The notes below the pieces were generated by a model. That model had not been told where the DNA came from and ran no database searches. It saw nothing but the letters and a program-made list of their open reading frames with translations. From IMG/VR virus record IMGVR_UViG_3300036791_000125, positions 1 through 35,000 of that record: 35,000 nucleotides of DNA. One strand, 5' to 3'. Shown in pieces: positions 23,002 through 29,838 of the stretch. Made by a program: the position numbers and the translations under genes. This stretch comes from a virus. The first letter of the stretch is position 1. The number at the start of each line of letters is the position of its first letter.

Positions 23002-23337
23002 TCACAGAAGCCCGCAAAGTGCGGCGCTATTCGGCCAGGGCTCGTAACCTCGAACGTATACTGCTCGCGCGCCCGCGCGTAACTGAGCCCACCTTGGCCA
23101 GTGATTCGCTGTACCCCAGCGACGTAGGAACGCGGGACCATACGTGCGTTGAAAGGTGAGGTCCATCTGCAACCCGCCCCAGTACGGTGATGAGGGATCA
23201 GTCCAACTTCCCTCGTAGCGGTGGATGCAGAGTAGGTTATGGACGATGCGTTGGTACCGAGTGCTACTAGCTTGTGCGATGGAGACTCCGCTGCAGAATA
23301 TCGCGGCGCAAGTCGTCAGTGTTGCGGCCACCTTCAC
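23002..23337 (-). CDS. Exported Rpf/transglycosylase-like wall hydrolase
   Basis: The 111-residue product starts at GTG 23337, 6 nt after AGGAGG; the upstream TTG (23343) would abut it. It has a signal-peptide-like N-terminus (about 1-24, MKVAATLTTCAAIFCSGVSI) and a small lysozyme-like domain of the transglycosylase-like/Rpf family: CIHRYEGSW (catalytic Glu42), GGLQMDLTFQRTYG, and WPNSAALCGL at the end. Cys37 and Cys108 may form the family disulfide. Homologues are typical of actinobacteria, notably Thermoleophilia. It is the last gene of the leftward operon and overlaps the VRR-NUC gene by 71 nt. Probable role: host wall degradation at lysis, or modelling it during infection. Confidence 0.8.
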   Translation of the reverse strand: MKVAATLTTCAAIFCSGVSIAQASSTRYQRIVHNLLCIHRYEGSWTDPSSPYWGGLQMDLTFQRTYGPAFLRRWGTANHWPRWAQLRAGARAVYVRGYEPWPNSAALCGLL

Positions 23338-23641
23338 GGGCAACCTCCTTGTCGATCATTACTAGCAGGTGAGATACCTCCCCAACCGTTGTGAACACAA
23401 CACTATAACCACCACAGTCCACGATTTCGTTGAGGATGGCTTTCTGCTTCGCCGTGGGTTTACCCCCTGGCATCTTCGCCTCTAGTCCGAGGAATCTCCC
23501 CCTGTAGCAGCAGAGGATATCTGGGATTCCTACCTCTTGGAAAGACTCATCACCTCCTTGTATCTTGAAAGCCCGCGCACCTCTCGACTTGAGGAGTGCC
23601 CGAGCCTTCTGTACGAGTTTGCCTTCTGGTTGACGTGGCAT
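23267..23641 (-). CDS. VRR-NUC family nuclease
   Basis: A 124-residue PD-(D/E)XK-type nuclease (VRR-NUC), a family of structure-specific DNA nucleases used as Holliday-junction or flap resolvases. Motifs: EVGIPDILCC (Asp41), then LGLEAKMPGGKPTAKQ (Glu54, Lys56, Gln66), the standard D...ExK...Q layout. The start at 23641 has no good ribosome binding site. GTG at 23668 would add nine residues and uses GAGGAGGG, but that site is locked in a hairpin (23653-23688). Either start leaves the domain intact. It likely processes recombination or replication intermediates with the Sak4- and Cas4-like neighbours. Confidence 0.78.
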   Translation of the reverse strand: MPRQPEGKLVQKARALLKSRGARAFKIQGGDESFQEVGIPDILCCYRGRFLGLEAKMPGGKPTAKQKAILNEIVDCGGYSVVFTTVGEVSHLLVMIDKEVAREGGRNTDDLRRDILQRSLHRTS

Positions 23642-23652
23642 AGTGAAAGTGT

Positions 23653-23705
23653 GAGGAGGATCCCCCACCGCATGAGGGGACCCTCCTCGTTCGCGCGCTG
23701 CGAAC
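23653..23705 (-). promoter_or_regulatory. Structured leader of the VRR-NUC gene: two hairpins
   Basis: On the minus-strand RNA a 6-bp hairpin (23689-23705, GTTCGC/GCGAAC) is followed by a 13-bp near-perfect hairpin (arms 23676-23688 and 23653-23665). The first arm of the large hairpin includes GAGGAGGG, the only good ribosome binding site for the VRR-NUC gene, and its loop holds an in-frame GTG. It may therefore control translation, or act as a terminator or processing site between the HNH gene and the last two genes. Confidence 0.5.
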
Positions 23706-23708
23706 TCT

Positions 23709-23981
23709 TTACCGAAGACTGAAGTGCTCCTTCGGGGTTACTTGTTGTAGGTGGTCAGGGTTGACGCAGATGTCGTTGCAGCACTTGTGGTGGATGTGGT
23801 GCCCTTCGATGAGAGGTCCGACATAGTGCTCGTACGCCAAGCGGTGGACATACTCTGTCCTACGATCTATGTGAGTAGTCCCTCTACCTTTGCGGTCTAC
23901 GTACCCGATCCACTCCCAGCATCCTGACTCCTCGTCTTCCACCACCTTCGCTAAGAACCACCTGAGTCGTTCGGGGGTCAC
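23709..23981 (-). CDS. HNH homing-type endonuclease
   Basis: The 90-residue product has the GCWEWIGYVDRKGRG start and the HHIHHKCCNDICVNPDHL core (61-78) of the HNH family with H-x-x-H-x-C and the closing N-P-x-H-L. The catalytic histidines are intact, so it should cut DNA. GTG 23981 overlaps the ssDNA-binding protein stop (GTGA) with GAGGAG just upstream. Free-standing HNH genes of this kind are mobile elements in phage operons. A recruited role in DNA processing cannot be excluded. Confidence 0.85.
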   Translation of the reverse strand: MTPERLRWFLAKVVEDEESGCWEWIGYVDRKGRGTTHIDRRTEYVHRLAYEHYVGPLIEGHHIHHKCCNDICVNPDHLQQVTPKEHFSLR

Positions 23982-24505
23982 AGCTCCTCTACATCGACGT
24001 CTTCGAGATCTTCGTCCTCTTCATCTTCCTCTTCCTCTTCTTCCTCCTCGGTTTCGTCGTCTTCGTCTTCCTCGTCATCAGCCTCCTCAGCTTCGTTGTA
24101 CTTGTCCTTCGGCTGGTAGTCGACGATCTGCGAGCGGATCTTGCCCTCGTACTCGTCGTCCTCCACCGTGATCATCAGCGGCTTGCCGTACACGACCTCG
24201 GGGTCGAGGTTGAGTACCTTGCCAGCGACGTTCTTGCCGATGGCGGCGTGGATCAGATTGCGCAGATTCCACAGTGCATCGGGCTTGAGGGACGTGCGGT
24301 CGTACAGGGTCTTGCCCTTGAACTTCTTCGGTTCGATGACCTGGAAGCGCCACGAGAGGTAACGACTTCCAGATTTCTCCGACTTGCGAAGTTCTGCGTT
24401 GACCGGCTTGGCGAGATAGTCGCCCTCAGGGACGTGTGCTGCTCTGCCTCCGGAGCGGATCTCCTTGTCTACGCCACTGAAGTCGACCTTGATCTTGCGT
24501 GCCAC
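23978..24505 (-). CDS. ssDNA-binding protein (DUF669/T7 gp2.5-like) with acidic tail
   Basis: The 175-residue product starts at GTG 24505 (GAAGGGAGA upstream; one-base overlap with the previous stop). The N-terminal 130 residues have the OB-fold-like pattern of the DUF669 family of phage ssDNA-binding proteins (EGDYLAKPVNAELRKSEKSG, SWRFQVIEP, KGKTLYDRTSL). The C-terminal 40 residues are almost all Asp/Glu, like the acidic tail of T7 gp2.5 that contacts replication partners. It lies downstream of the Sak4-like ATPase and nuclease genes. Probable role: coating single-stranded DNA in replication and annealing. Confidence 0.78.
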   Translation of the reverse strand: MARKIKVDFSGVDKEIRSGGRAAHVPEGDYLAKPVNAELRKSEKSGSRYLSWRFQVIEPKKFKGKTLYDRTSLKPDALWNLRNLIHAAIGKNVAGKVLNLDPEVVYGKPLMITVEDDEYEGKIRSQIVDYQPKDKYNEAEEADDEEDEDDETEEEEEEEEDEEDEDLEDVDVEEL

Positions 24506-25305
24506 TATTCTCTCCCTTCGTAGATCTGAACTAACATGTCCGCGAGGTCAGGCGCGTCGATGTGGTCAGGAAACACACCGTTGCGGTCCTTGCTGATGTA
24601 GCGCTCCGAGTCGCCTAGGAGCAGCCTACGCCTGATCTCCTTGCGCGCGGTCTTCGTCTTCTTGTTGCGGATTACCACCTCCCTCTTCGTGAGGTAGCCG
24701 ATTGTACCGACTGCGGCCTTGAGTGTTTTCTCAATGCTAGGAGACACCTCGGGACCGTAGACGACCTCACCGCCCTCTTCGTCCTCATCGCCTACCTGCT
24801 TAGCACGGAGCTGCGCGATGAAGATGACGTTGAGTGGGAGGTTTCGGTAGTTCGTGATCTGTGTACGCATGAGCTTGCCCACCTTACCCCAGGCCTGACG
24901 GCTAGGCATATCGGGATCGCGAGACGCATCCCGGGAAGCCTCATCACCCAAGACGAAGTCCATGCAGATATTTTGTAGGTTAGATACAGTGTCAATACCA
25001 ACGGATTCATAGCTGTGGTCCCCCTCCTGCAAGAACCAGTAGATGTCGATGACCTCGCGCCAGTACTCAACCTGAATGTAGTCTGGGTTGAAGTCGCGGC
25101 TGACCGAGTCGTGGCCCTTGTCGTTCACGTCGATCATCAGGATCTTAGGCGCCGACGCTGCGAAGCGGGTCTTGCCTGTCCCCGAGTCACCGTACACGAG
25201 GATGTTCTGATTCTTGGCGAGCTGACTCGCCTTCTTGATCCTCTTACGTACTCTCTCGCTGACGTTCGAGCGGTCAGTCTGCGAGGAGATCCGGTTCCTT
25301 GGCAT
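24505..25305 (-). CDS. Sak4-like RecA-type ATPase (AAA_24)
   Basis: A 266-residue RecA-fold ATPase of the phage Sak4 type, used for single-strand annealing or recombination. Walker A is GDSGTGKT (39-46). Walker B is ESVGIDTVS (Asp105). An Asn/Gln-rich segment (NVIFIAQLRAKQ) and the RKEIRRRLLLGDSERYISKDRN portion are typical of the family. ATG 25305 follows GAGGAAAGG and overlaps the nuclease gene by 32 nt. With the adjacent ssDNA-binding protein and Cas4/RecB-like nuclease it forms a recombination module. Confidence 0.83.
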   Translation of the reverse strand: MPRNRISSQTDRSNVSERVRKRIKKASQLAKNQNILVYGDSGTGKTRFAASAPKILMIDVNDKGHDSVSRDFNPDYIQVEYWREVIDIYWFLQEGDHSYESVGIDTVSNLQNICMDFVLGDEASRDASRDPDMPSRQAWGKVGKLMRTQITNYRNLPLNVIFIAQLRAKQVGDEDEEGGEVVYGPEVSPSIEKTLKAAVGTIGYLTKREVVIRNKKTKTARKEIRRRLLLGDSERYISKDRNGVFPDHIDAPDLADMLVQIYEGRE

Positions 25306-26344
25306 ACCTTTCCTCTGCTGTAGTGAAGTCGGCTTCGATCAGCCCGTCAATGTCTAGCCCCGAGAATTCGGCCACACACAGACTGTGGTACTCGCACCCC
25401 CACCGACAGTTGTAGAAATACGAGCGAGGAGCGAACTTGCTTCGGCGCTGAATATCCCGGACCGACACGAGAAACTCAAGCAGTGCTTGCCTGATCTTGT
25501 CGTCCTCAACTGGGATACGCTCACGTCTGTACCATAGCACGTCTCGACCACGTAGGTCAAGCAACTTTTCACGATACACCGCCTTGGCGTAGTCTTTCCA
25601 CATGTCACCGTGCAGTTCCTTGATCGCCCACAGATAGGTGTAGTAGTCAGTGTCCATGCGCTTCGCTACCGATAGGGTACCGTTCTTCAGGATCCTCGGG
25701 ATCGCTGGCGGTTTCGTGCGACCATAGTCGTAGATGAACCCTCGCAAGTCGTACCCTAGTCTGCGCCCTGCCCACACGTACATACAGTTCTGCGGGCTCA
25801 TCATGCGCTCATCGTCGTCAGGGATGGACTTCACCCACTTCGCGTCACGGAACCACAACCCGCCGTACTCGTTGTCCTCGACCATGAGGTCGATGCGTCC
25901 CTTGAATGGGTAGTCCTTACCGACCTTCGGTAGCGAGTGCTTGACCACGAACTCGATCGCGGGCTTACCGTTGTGCAAGGCTGCGACGCTGTACTGATCT
26001 GCCTCGTCCTTCCAGAATCGCAGGTAACCCTTGAACATGCGGTAACACTCTGTGGGCAGGTCGCCGTACTCTTCTTTTTCCTCGTCGAACAGTTCGTCGT
26101 AAGCCTCCTCGAACTGAGCGTGTACGTCCTGCCACGGGACGACCTTGACCTTGAACCCGCTCTCGCGTGCCCACTCGCGGTTGTGCGCCTCTTGTAACGC
26201 ATGAAGCCAAGTCCCACGGCGCAACTGAACCTTCGGCACCTTCGGTACGAGTTCGAGACCGTCAGGTGCGTAGTCGTAGCGGAATGAGTACTGCTTCTGA
26301 CACCGACGGAACATCTTGATGCGGCTCTGATTCATGCCTGGCAT
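25274..26344 (-). CDS. Cas4/RecB-like PD-(D/E)XK nuclease with predicted Fe-S cluster
   Basis: A 356-residue exonuclease-like protein. The nuclease core has His48, Glu131, KGRIDLM (Asp152) and RDAKW (Asp167, Lys169), the PD-(D/E)XK signature. Four cysteines, one near the N-terminus (Cys15) and three near the C-terminus (Cys313, Cys317, Cys323, in NCRWGCEYHSLC), match the iron-sulfur cluster of Cas4/AddB. In phages such proteins resect DNA ends. GGAG lies 8 nt before ATG 26344 and the start overlaps the HNH-HTH stop by one base. Probably works with the Sak4-like ATPase; no CRISPR array is present. Confidence 0.85.
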   Translation of the reverse strand: MPGMNQSRIKMFRRCQKQYSFRYDYAPDGLELVPKVPKVQLRRGTWLHALQEAHNREWARESGFKVKVVPWQDVHAQFEEAYDELFDEEKEEYGDLPTECYRMFKGYLRFWKDEADQYSVAALHNGKPAIEFVVKHSLPKVGKDYPFKGRIDLMVEDNEYGGLWFRDAKWVKSIPDDDERMMSPQNCMYVWAGRRLGYDLRGFIYDYGRTKPPAIPRILKNGTLSVAKRMDTDYYTYLWAIKELHGDMWKDYAKAVYREKLLDLRGRDVLWYRRERIPVEDDKIRQALLEFLVSVRDIQRRSKFAPRSYFYNCRWGCEYHSLCVAEFSGLDIDGLIEADFTTAEERYAKEPDLLAD

Positions 26345-26694
26345 CAGCTAGGCTCCATGAACTTCTTGAGGTCAAGGCGATTGATTCGCCACACTCGCCC
26401 CACCTTTACGGCTTTCAATGTACCCTCTCTACACCATCGAGTAACAGTCCGCTCTTTCACATTCATTATCCTCGCAACCTCACGAGGCTTCAGGAGTGAC
26501 ATGTACTCACCACGATGTCGAGAGCGATGATGTCCCTCACAGAGCCATACCACATCAAGCGGACGACTGTAGTCATCATGGTGAGCCTCAGTCTTACGAT
26601 TGCCGCAGACCTCACAAGGCTGACGCTTGAGAGCGCCAGACGATATTGCCCGCCTAACCTGCTGCCTTGCTCGTTCTTTATCGGTCATTGACAT
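26344..26694 (-). CDS. HNH/zinc-type domain fused to excisionase-like HTH
   Basis: The 116-residue product joins two domains. Residues 24-62 have CEVC, EAHHDD and LCEGHHRSRHRGE: a treble-clef HNH-like fold with Cys27, Cys30 and His38/His39. Residues 66-116 form a MerR/excisionase-type helix-turn-helix (LLKPREVARIMNVKERTVTRW...GTLKAVKVGR-VWRI). ATG 26694 lies directly after an extended -10 element; the second ATG (26688) fits a leaderless start. It may be a mobile endonuclease with its own DNA-binding domain or a transcription regulator. Which role is not resolved. Confidence 0.72.
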   Translation of the reverse strand: MSMTDKERARQQVRRAISSGALKRQPCEVCGNRKTEAHHDDYSRPLDVVWLCEGHHRSRHRGEYMSLLKPREVARIMNVKERTVTRWCREGTLKAVKVGRVWRINRLDLKKFMEPS

Positions 26695-26703
26695 ATTGTA
26701 TCA
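26695..26703 (-). promoter_or_regulatory. Extended -10 promoter, leftward, between polymerase and HNH-HTH genes
   Basis: Minus-strand TGATACAAT (TG-N-TACAAT) lies at the polymerase stop codon. The predicted start of transcription, 7 nt downstream, coincides with the second in-frame ATG of the next gene, so the message may be leaderless. The same nonamer occurs at 33031-33039. Confidence 0.45.
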
Positions 26704-29127
26704 TACCCCGATCCCTAGCCCCGATGCGTCAGGGGTACCTGTCCAGTGCTGATCCCACTCGACGTCCGCGATGATGGGGATGTCGATCTCTACACCGAAC
26801 GTCTGCTTGAGGGGCAAGTTCTCCATCACCTCCTTGACTACAGGACCGACCTCTTCAACCGCATCCTCTCGTACCTGTAGAAATATGGCATCATGGAGCG
26901 TCCCAACGAGGAAAGCGGTTCGGGGGTCAAGCTGAGGCTGAAGTTGAACCATGGAGAATAACATGAGATCCGACGCGGTGGCCTGGACTGGGGAGTTGAT
27001 TGCTTGCCTTTCGGCTTCCATGCGAACACCGTTATCCGACGATAGGATATCCGGTAGATGTCGTACACGCCCCAAAGGACTGACGACTCTGTGGTAATTG
27101 TGTGCCACCCTCTTCTGTCGGTCATGCCATGCCTCCAGGTCGCTGAACATGGAGAAGTACTTGGATCTTGCCAATTCAGCCTCAGCTAATGACACCTCGA
27201 TTTCGTAGTTCTCGAACGCATAGGACTGAAACTTCTTCGGGTACATGCCGTACAGGAACCCGAAGTTCACAGCCTTAGCCCTCTTGCGCTCCTCCTTCGT
27301 CACTGTCTTCGGTGATTTCCCAGTAAGAGAGGATGCGGTTACGAGGTGAAGATCTTGCCCCGTGAGGAACGCACGTCGCATCCTCCTCTCCTTGGCTACG
27401 TGGGCAGCGATGCGTAACTCGATCTGGGAGTAATCCGCTTGGACGAATAACCACCCCGGAGGCGCACCGATCACACCACGTATAAACGAGTCCCTCGGGA
27501 CCTGTTGAAGGTCGCCAGATAAACGTCCAGTCACTGTCCCGTACAACTTGTAAGTAGTGTGGAGCCTGCTTCGCGTATCCAATCTCGTAGACCATGGTAA
27601 CAAGTAGGTGTTCATCCATTTCAGCTGGAGTGTCCTATACTCGAGGAGCGCCTTGATTGCGGGATGATCGTGGTAATGTAGGAGTACCGACTCCCTGGTC
27701 GAGGGGCGCCCCGTAGCAGTCTCCTCCAAAGGGGATAAGCCAAGCCCCCGCTTAGAAAAGAGCCACCTGCCCAGTTGCTGGGTGGAGTTGAAATTGAAAT
27801 CTTCCCTCCACTTCTGTGGTAGATGCTCACGCAATACCTCCTTGCGGTCGTCGATCTCCCCTTGCAGAACCGCCATTCTGTGGAACAGGCGCTTCTGGTT
27901 GACGTACATGCCTGCAGCCTCGACCTGCTGAATCACATGTGAGGCGGGCATGAGCAACTTGGCGAACAGCCTCGTCAAGCGTGGTTGCGCTATCAGTTCC
28001 TCGCGCAGCCTCGGGTAGATCTGGTGCGTGTAGCCCACATCGTTACCGTTGTACGAGCAGATCTTGCGAAGCGGTTCCTTCATGATCTTATCTGGCTTGA
28101 GTTCGACCATCCCCTTGTAGACGTCCGCCCCGAGTACGGACTGGGATAAGAAACCGAGGTTCTTCGGGCGGTTTTCATCGAGCAGGTGCGCGGCGAGCAT
28201 GATGTCGAAGCGGTGCTCTAGAAATACCCGAGCTCCCGCAAGCTGCTGGTTATCGTGCTTGCCATTTTGTGCAACAAGCTTAAGGTCTCCGCGTCTGAGT
28301 GCTGGGGCAAGATATCGCAGGATATCACGCCATCTACGTCTAAACGGGCTTTGCGGATGAGACAGCGGGACGACGTAAGTTGTCTTGCCGTCCCACGAGA
28401 TACCGAGACAGACGATATCCCACTCTCTTTCCCACGGTCGGCCGCGGTTTTCCACGTCGTAGGAGACCACAGAAGAGGGTGGGAGCGCCTCGAGTTGTCG
28501 CCTGAGCCACTTGACGGCATCGACGGTATCGACATACTTACTCCTCACTGGCACGACCTGGAACTCGCCTCGCATCATGCGGGCGAATCGCTTCACGTCT
28601 TCAGCCAGCGTGCTGTGCTGACCTGGGTTACGGAGAATGTATGCGGGGTGGAACGTTGCCATCACCTCGCGTGACGCCCACACTGGGTCCTTGACCTTGA
28701 GCCTTAGCCCCCTTTGCTTCGTGATGCCCGACTTGCGCGCGACCGCTTGGAGGGCCGCGTTGCCGAGTAGAAGCACAAATCGTGGGTCAACTTTACGAGC
28801 CTCACGTTCCAGGTAGATGCGACATGCTTCGAACTCCACTCGGTCAGGACGACGGTTTTCTGGTGGGCGGCACTTGACGACATTGGTAACATATGCCTCG
28901 TCACGAGAAAGCCCCGCCTCGGTGAGTAAAGTATCAAGTAGCTTTCCCGCGCGTCCACTGAACACCTTGCCACTGTAGGCTTCATGCTCACCCGGTGCCT
29001 CCCCGATAATCATGTAGTCCGAATGCCTATTGCCGCTACCCATCACGCAGACTCTATCTGTGGTCTCGTGCAGATGACAGCGCTCGCAGCCGTGGTCTGC
29101 GTACTTGTCGAGGGGCGACTTATACAT
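26701..29127 (-). CDS. Family A DNA polymerase with N-terminal uracil-DNA glycosylase domain
   Basis: An 808-residue fusion. Residues 1-185 are a family-4-type UDG domain: GEAPGEHE (42-49), FHPAYILRNP (159-168) and four cysteines (14, 17, 86, 102) in the Fe-S layout. A 3'-5' exonuclease domain follows (SYDVEN with Asp224/Glu226; NGKHDNQQL near 288-296; SYNGNDVGY with Asp363). The polymerase domain starts near 400: motif A ADYSQIELR (Asp565), motif B RAKAVNFGFLYG (616-627), motif C LHDAIF (His745/Asp746, with Ala where E. coli has Glu). The order suggests replication with proofreading plus a uracil-recognition or repair function. ATG 29127 overlaps the upstream gene by 8 nt. I recall a similar UDG-like N-terminus in phage SPO1 DNA polymerase. 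Confidence 0.93.
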   Translation of the reverse strand: MYKSPLDKYADHGCERCHLHETTDRVCVMGSGNRHSDYMIIGEAPGEHEAYSGKVFSGRAGKLLDTLLTEAGLSRDEAYVTNVVKCRPPENRRPDRVEFEACRIYLEREARKVDPRFVLLLGNAALQAVARKSGITKQRGLRLKVKDPVWASREVMATFHPAYILRNPGQHSTLAEDVKRFARMMRGEFQVVPVRSKYVDTVDAVKWLRRQLEALPPSSVVSYDVENRGRPWEREWDIVCLGISWDGKTTYVVPLSHPQSPFRRRWRDILRYLAPALRRGDLKLVAQNGKHDNQQLAGARVFLEHRFDIMLAAHLLDENRPKNLGFLSQSVLGADVYKGMVELKPDKIMKEPLRKICSYNGNDVGYTHQIYPRLREELIAQPRLTRLFAKLLMPASHVIQQVEAAGMYVNQKRLFHRMAVLQGEIDDRKEVLREHLPQKWREDFNFNSTQQLGRWLFSKRGLGLSPLEETATGRPSTRESVLLHYHDHPAIKALLEYRTLQLKWMNTYLLPWSTRLDTRSRLHTTYKLYGTVTGRLSGDLQQVPRDSFIRGVIGAPPGWLFVQADYSQIELRIAAHVAKERRMRRAFLTGQDLHLVTASSLTGKSPKTVTKEERKRAKAVNFGFLYGMYPKKFQSYAFENYEIEVSLAEAELARSKYFSMFSDLEAWHDRQKRVAHNYHRVVSPLGRVRHLPDILSSDNGVRMEAERQAINSPVQATASDLMLFSMVQLQPQLDPRTAFLVGTLHDAIFLQVREDAVEEVGPVVKEVMENLPLKQTFGVEIDIPIIADVEWDQHWTGTPDASGLGIGV

Positions 29128-29314
29128 CTGGGTTACTCGGTACGGGGATAGACTGACCCGCTTCGACCTCGACTACGTCGAGCTCTGGACCGCAGATGTC
29201 AGCTGCCTCACGCGCGAAACGATCCACGGCTGTATTCACTGTGGTCAGCCAGCGATTAGCCACCTCCTCGTCCTCAGTGTCGATTACTACACAGAACCAA
29301 GCGACTCGTCTCAC
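29120..29314 (-). CDS. Small protein of unknown function
   Basis: A 64-residue product from GTG 29314, which overlaps the dCMP deaminase stop (GTGA) and ends overlapping the polymerase start by 8 nt. It starts MRRVAWFCVVIDTEDEEVAN, then a helical segment and an acidic end (GPELDVVEVEAGQS). It shows no motif I recognise. Tight coupling with the deaminase and polymerase suggests a real gene, perhaps a small replication partner. Confidence 0.6.
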   Translation of the reverse strand: MRRVAWFCVVIDTEDEEVANRWLTTVNTAVDRFAREAADICGPELDVVEVEAGQSIPVPSNPDV

Positions 29315-29838
29315 TGCGCGTGGAACTCCTGCTTGACTGCGCCGATGCCTGCGAGGCGAAGGAGCTCGATGCCGGCGGGATCACGGTAGTCCTCCTCGTA
29401 ATACACGCGCCGGATCCCTGCAGCGATTAGCAACTTGCTACATACGTCGCACGGTGCAACTGTCACGAACAGCGTCGTGTTGTCTGTAGAGATCCCCTGA
29501 CGCGCCGCAAAAGCAAGGGCGTTCGCCTCTGCGTGTGTTGCGTTGCGACAGCCGTGCTCGCTTAGCATGCTCGCCTCTAGATCTGCGGCTTCCTCGTTGT
29601 CCATCGGCTCGCGGTACTCGGGCAGGAGCTGCCAGCCGTGGTTGTTCTCCTCGCAGTGAGGTAGGCCGGCAGGCGCACCGTTGTAACCCCAGCTGATCGC
29701 ACGACCATCGCGCACGAGGACTGCACCCACCGCCTTGCGGGGGCAAGTGCCGAGACGCGAGAGCTGAATCGATATGCCCATGAATACATCTCGCCGCAGA
29801 ATGTCGCGGCCGATCTCAGGTAGACTGATCTCGCTCAC
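29311..29838 (-). CDS. Deoxycytidylate (dCMP) deaminase
   Basis: Converts dCMP to dUMP, the precursor for thymidylate. The 175-residue zinc enzyme has THAEANALAF (zinc ligand His102, proton-shuttling Glu104) and APCDVCSK (Cys130, Cys133), and N-terminal VGAVLVRDGR with GYNGAPAGLPH, all diagnostic. An insertion-like stretch (about 62-98) lies between them. GTG 29838 has AAGGGGGA upstream. It overlaps the thymidylate-synthase-family gene by 23 nt. Its coexistence with a possible dCMP-hydroxymethylase means the two would compete for dCMP, as in phage T4, where both are present. Confidence 0.9.
   Translation of the reverse strand: MSEISLPEIGRDILRRDVFMGISIQLSRLGTCPRKAVGAVLVRDGRAISWGYNGAPAGLPHCEENNHGWQLLPEYREPMDNEEAADLEASMLSEHGCRNATHAEANALAFAARQGISTDNTTLFVTVAPCDVCSKLLIAAGIRRVYYEEDYRDPAGIELLRLAGIGAVKQEFHAQ

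Noticed and set aside
25274-26344. CRISPR-associated interpretation of the Cas4-like nuclease.
   Set aside because: No repeat-spacer array, cas1 or cas2 is visible; phage genomes commonly carry this nuclease for recombination.
26344-26694. Excisionase of a temperate phage.
   Set aside because: The HTH resembles excisionases, but no integrase, attachment site or repressor cassette is visible, and the protein has an extra HNH-like domain.
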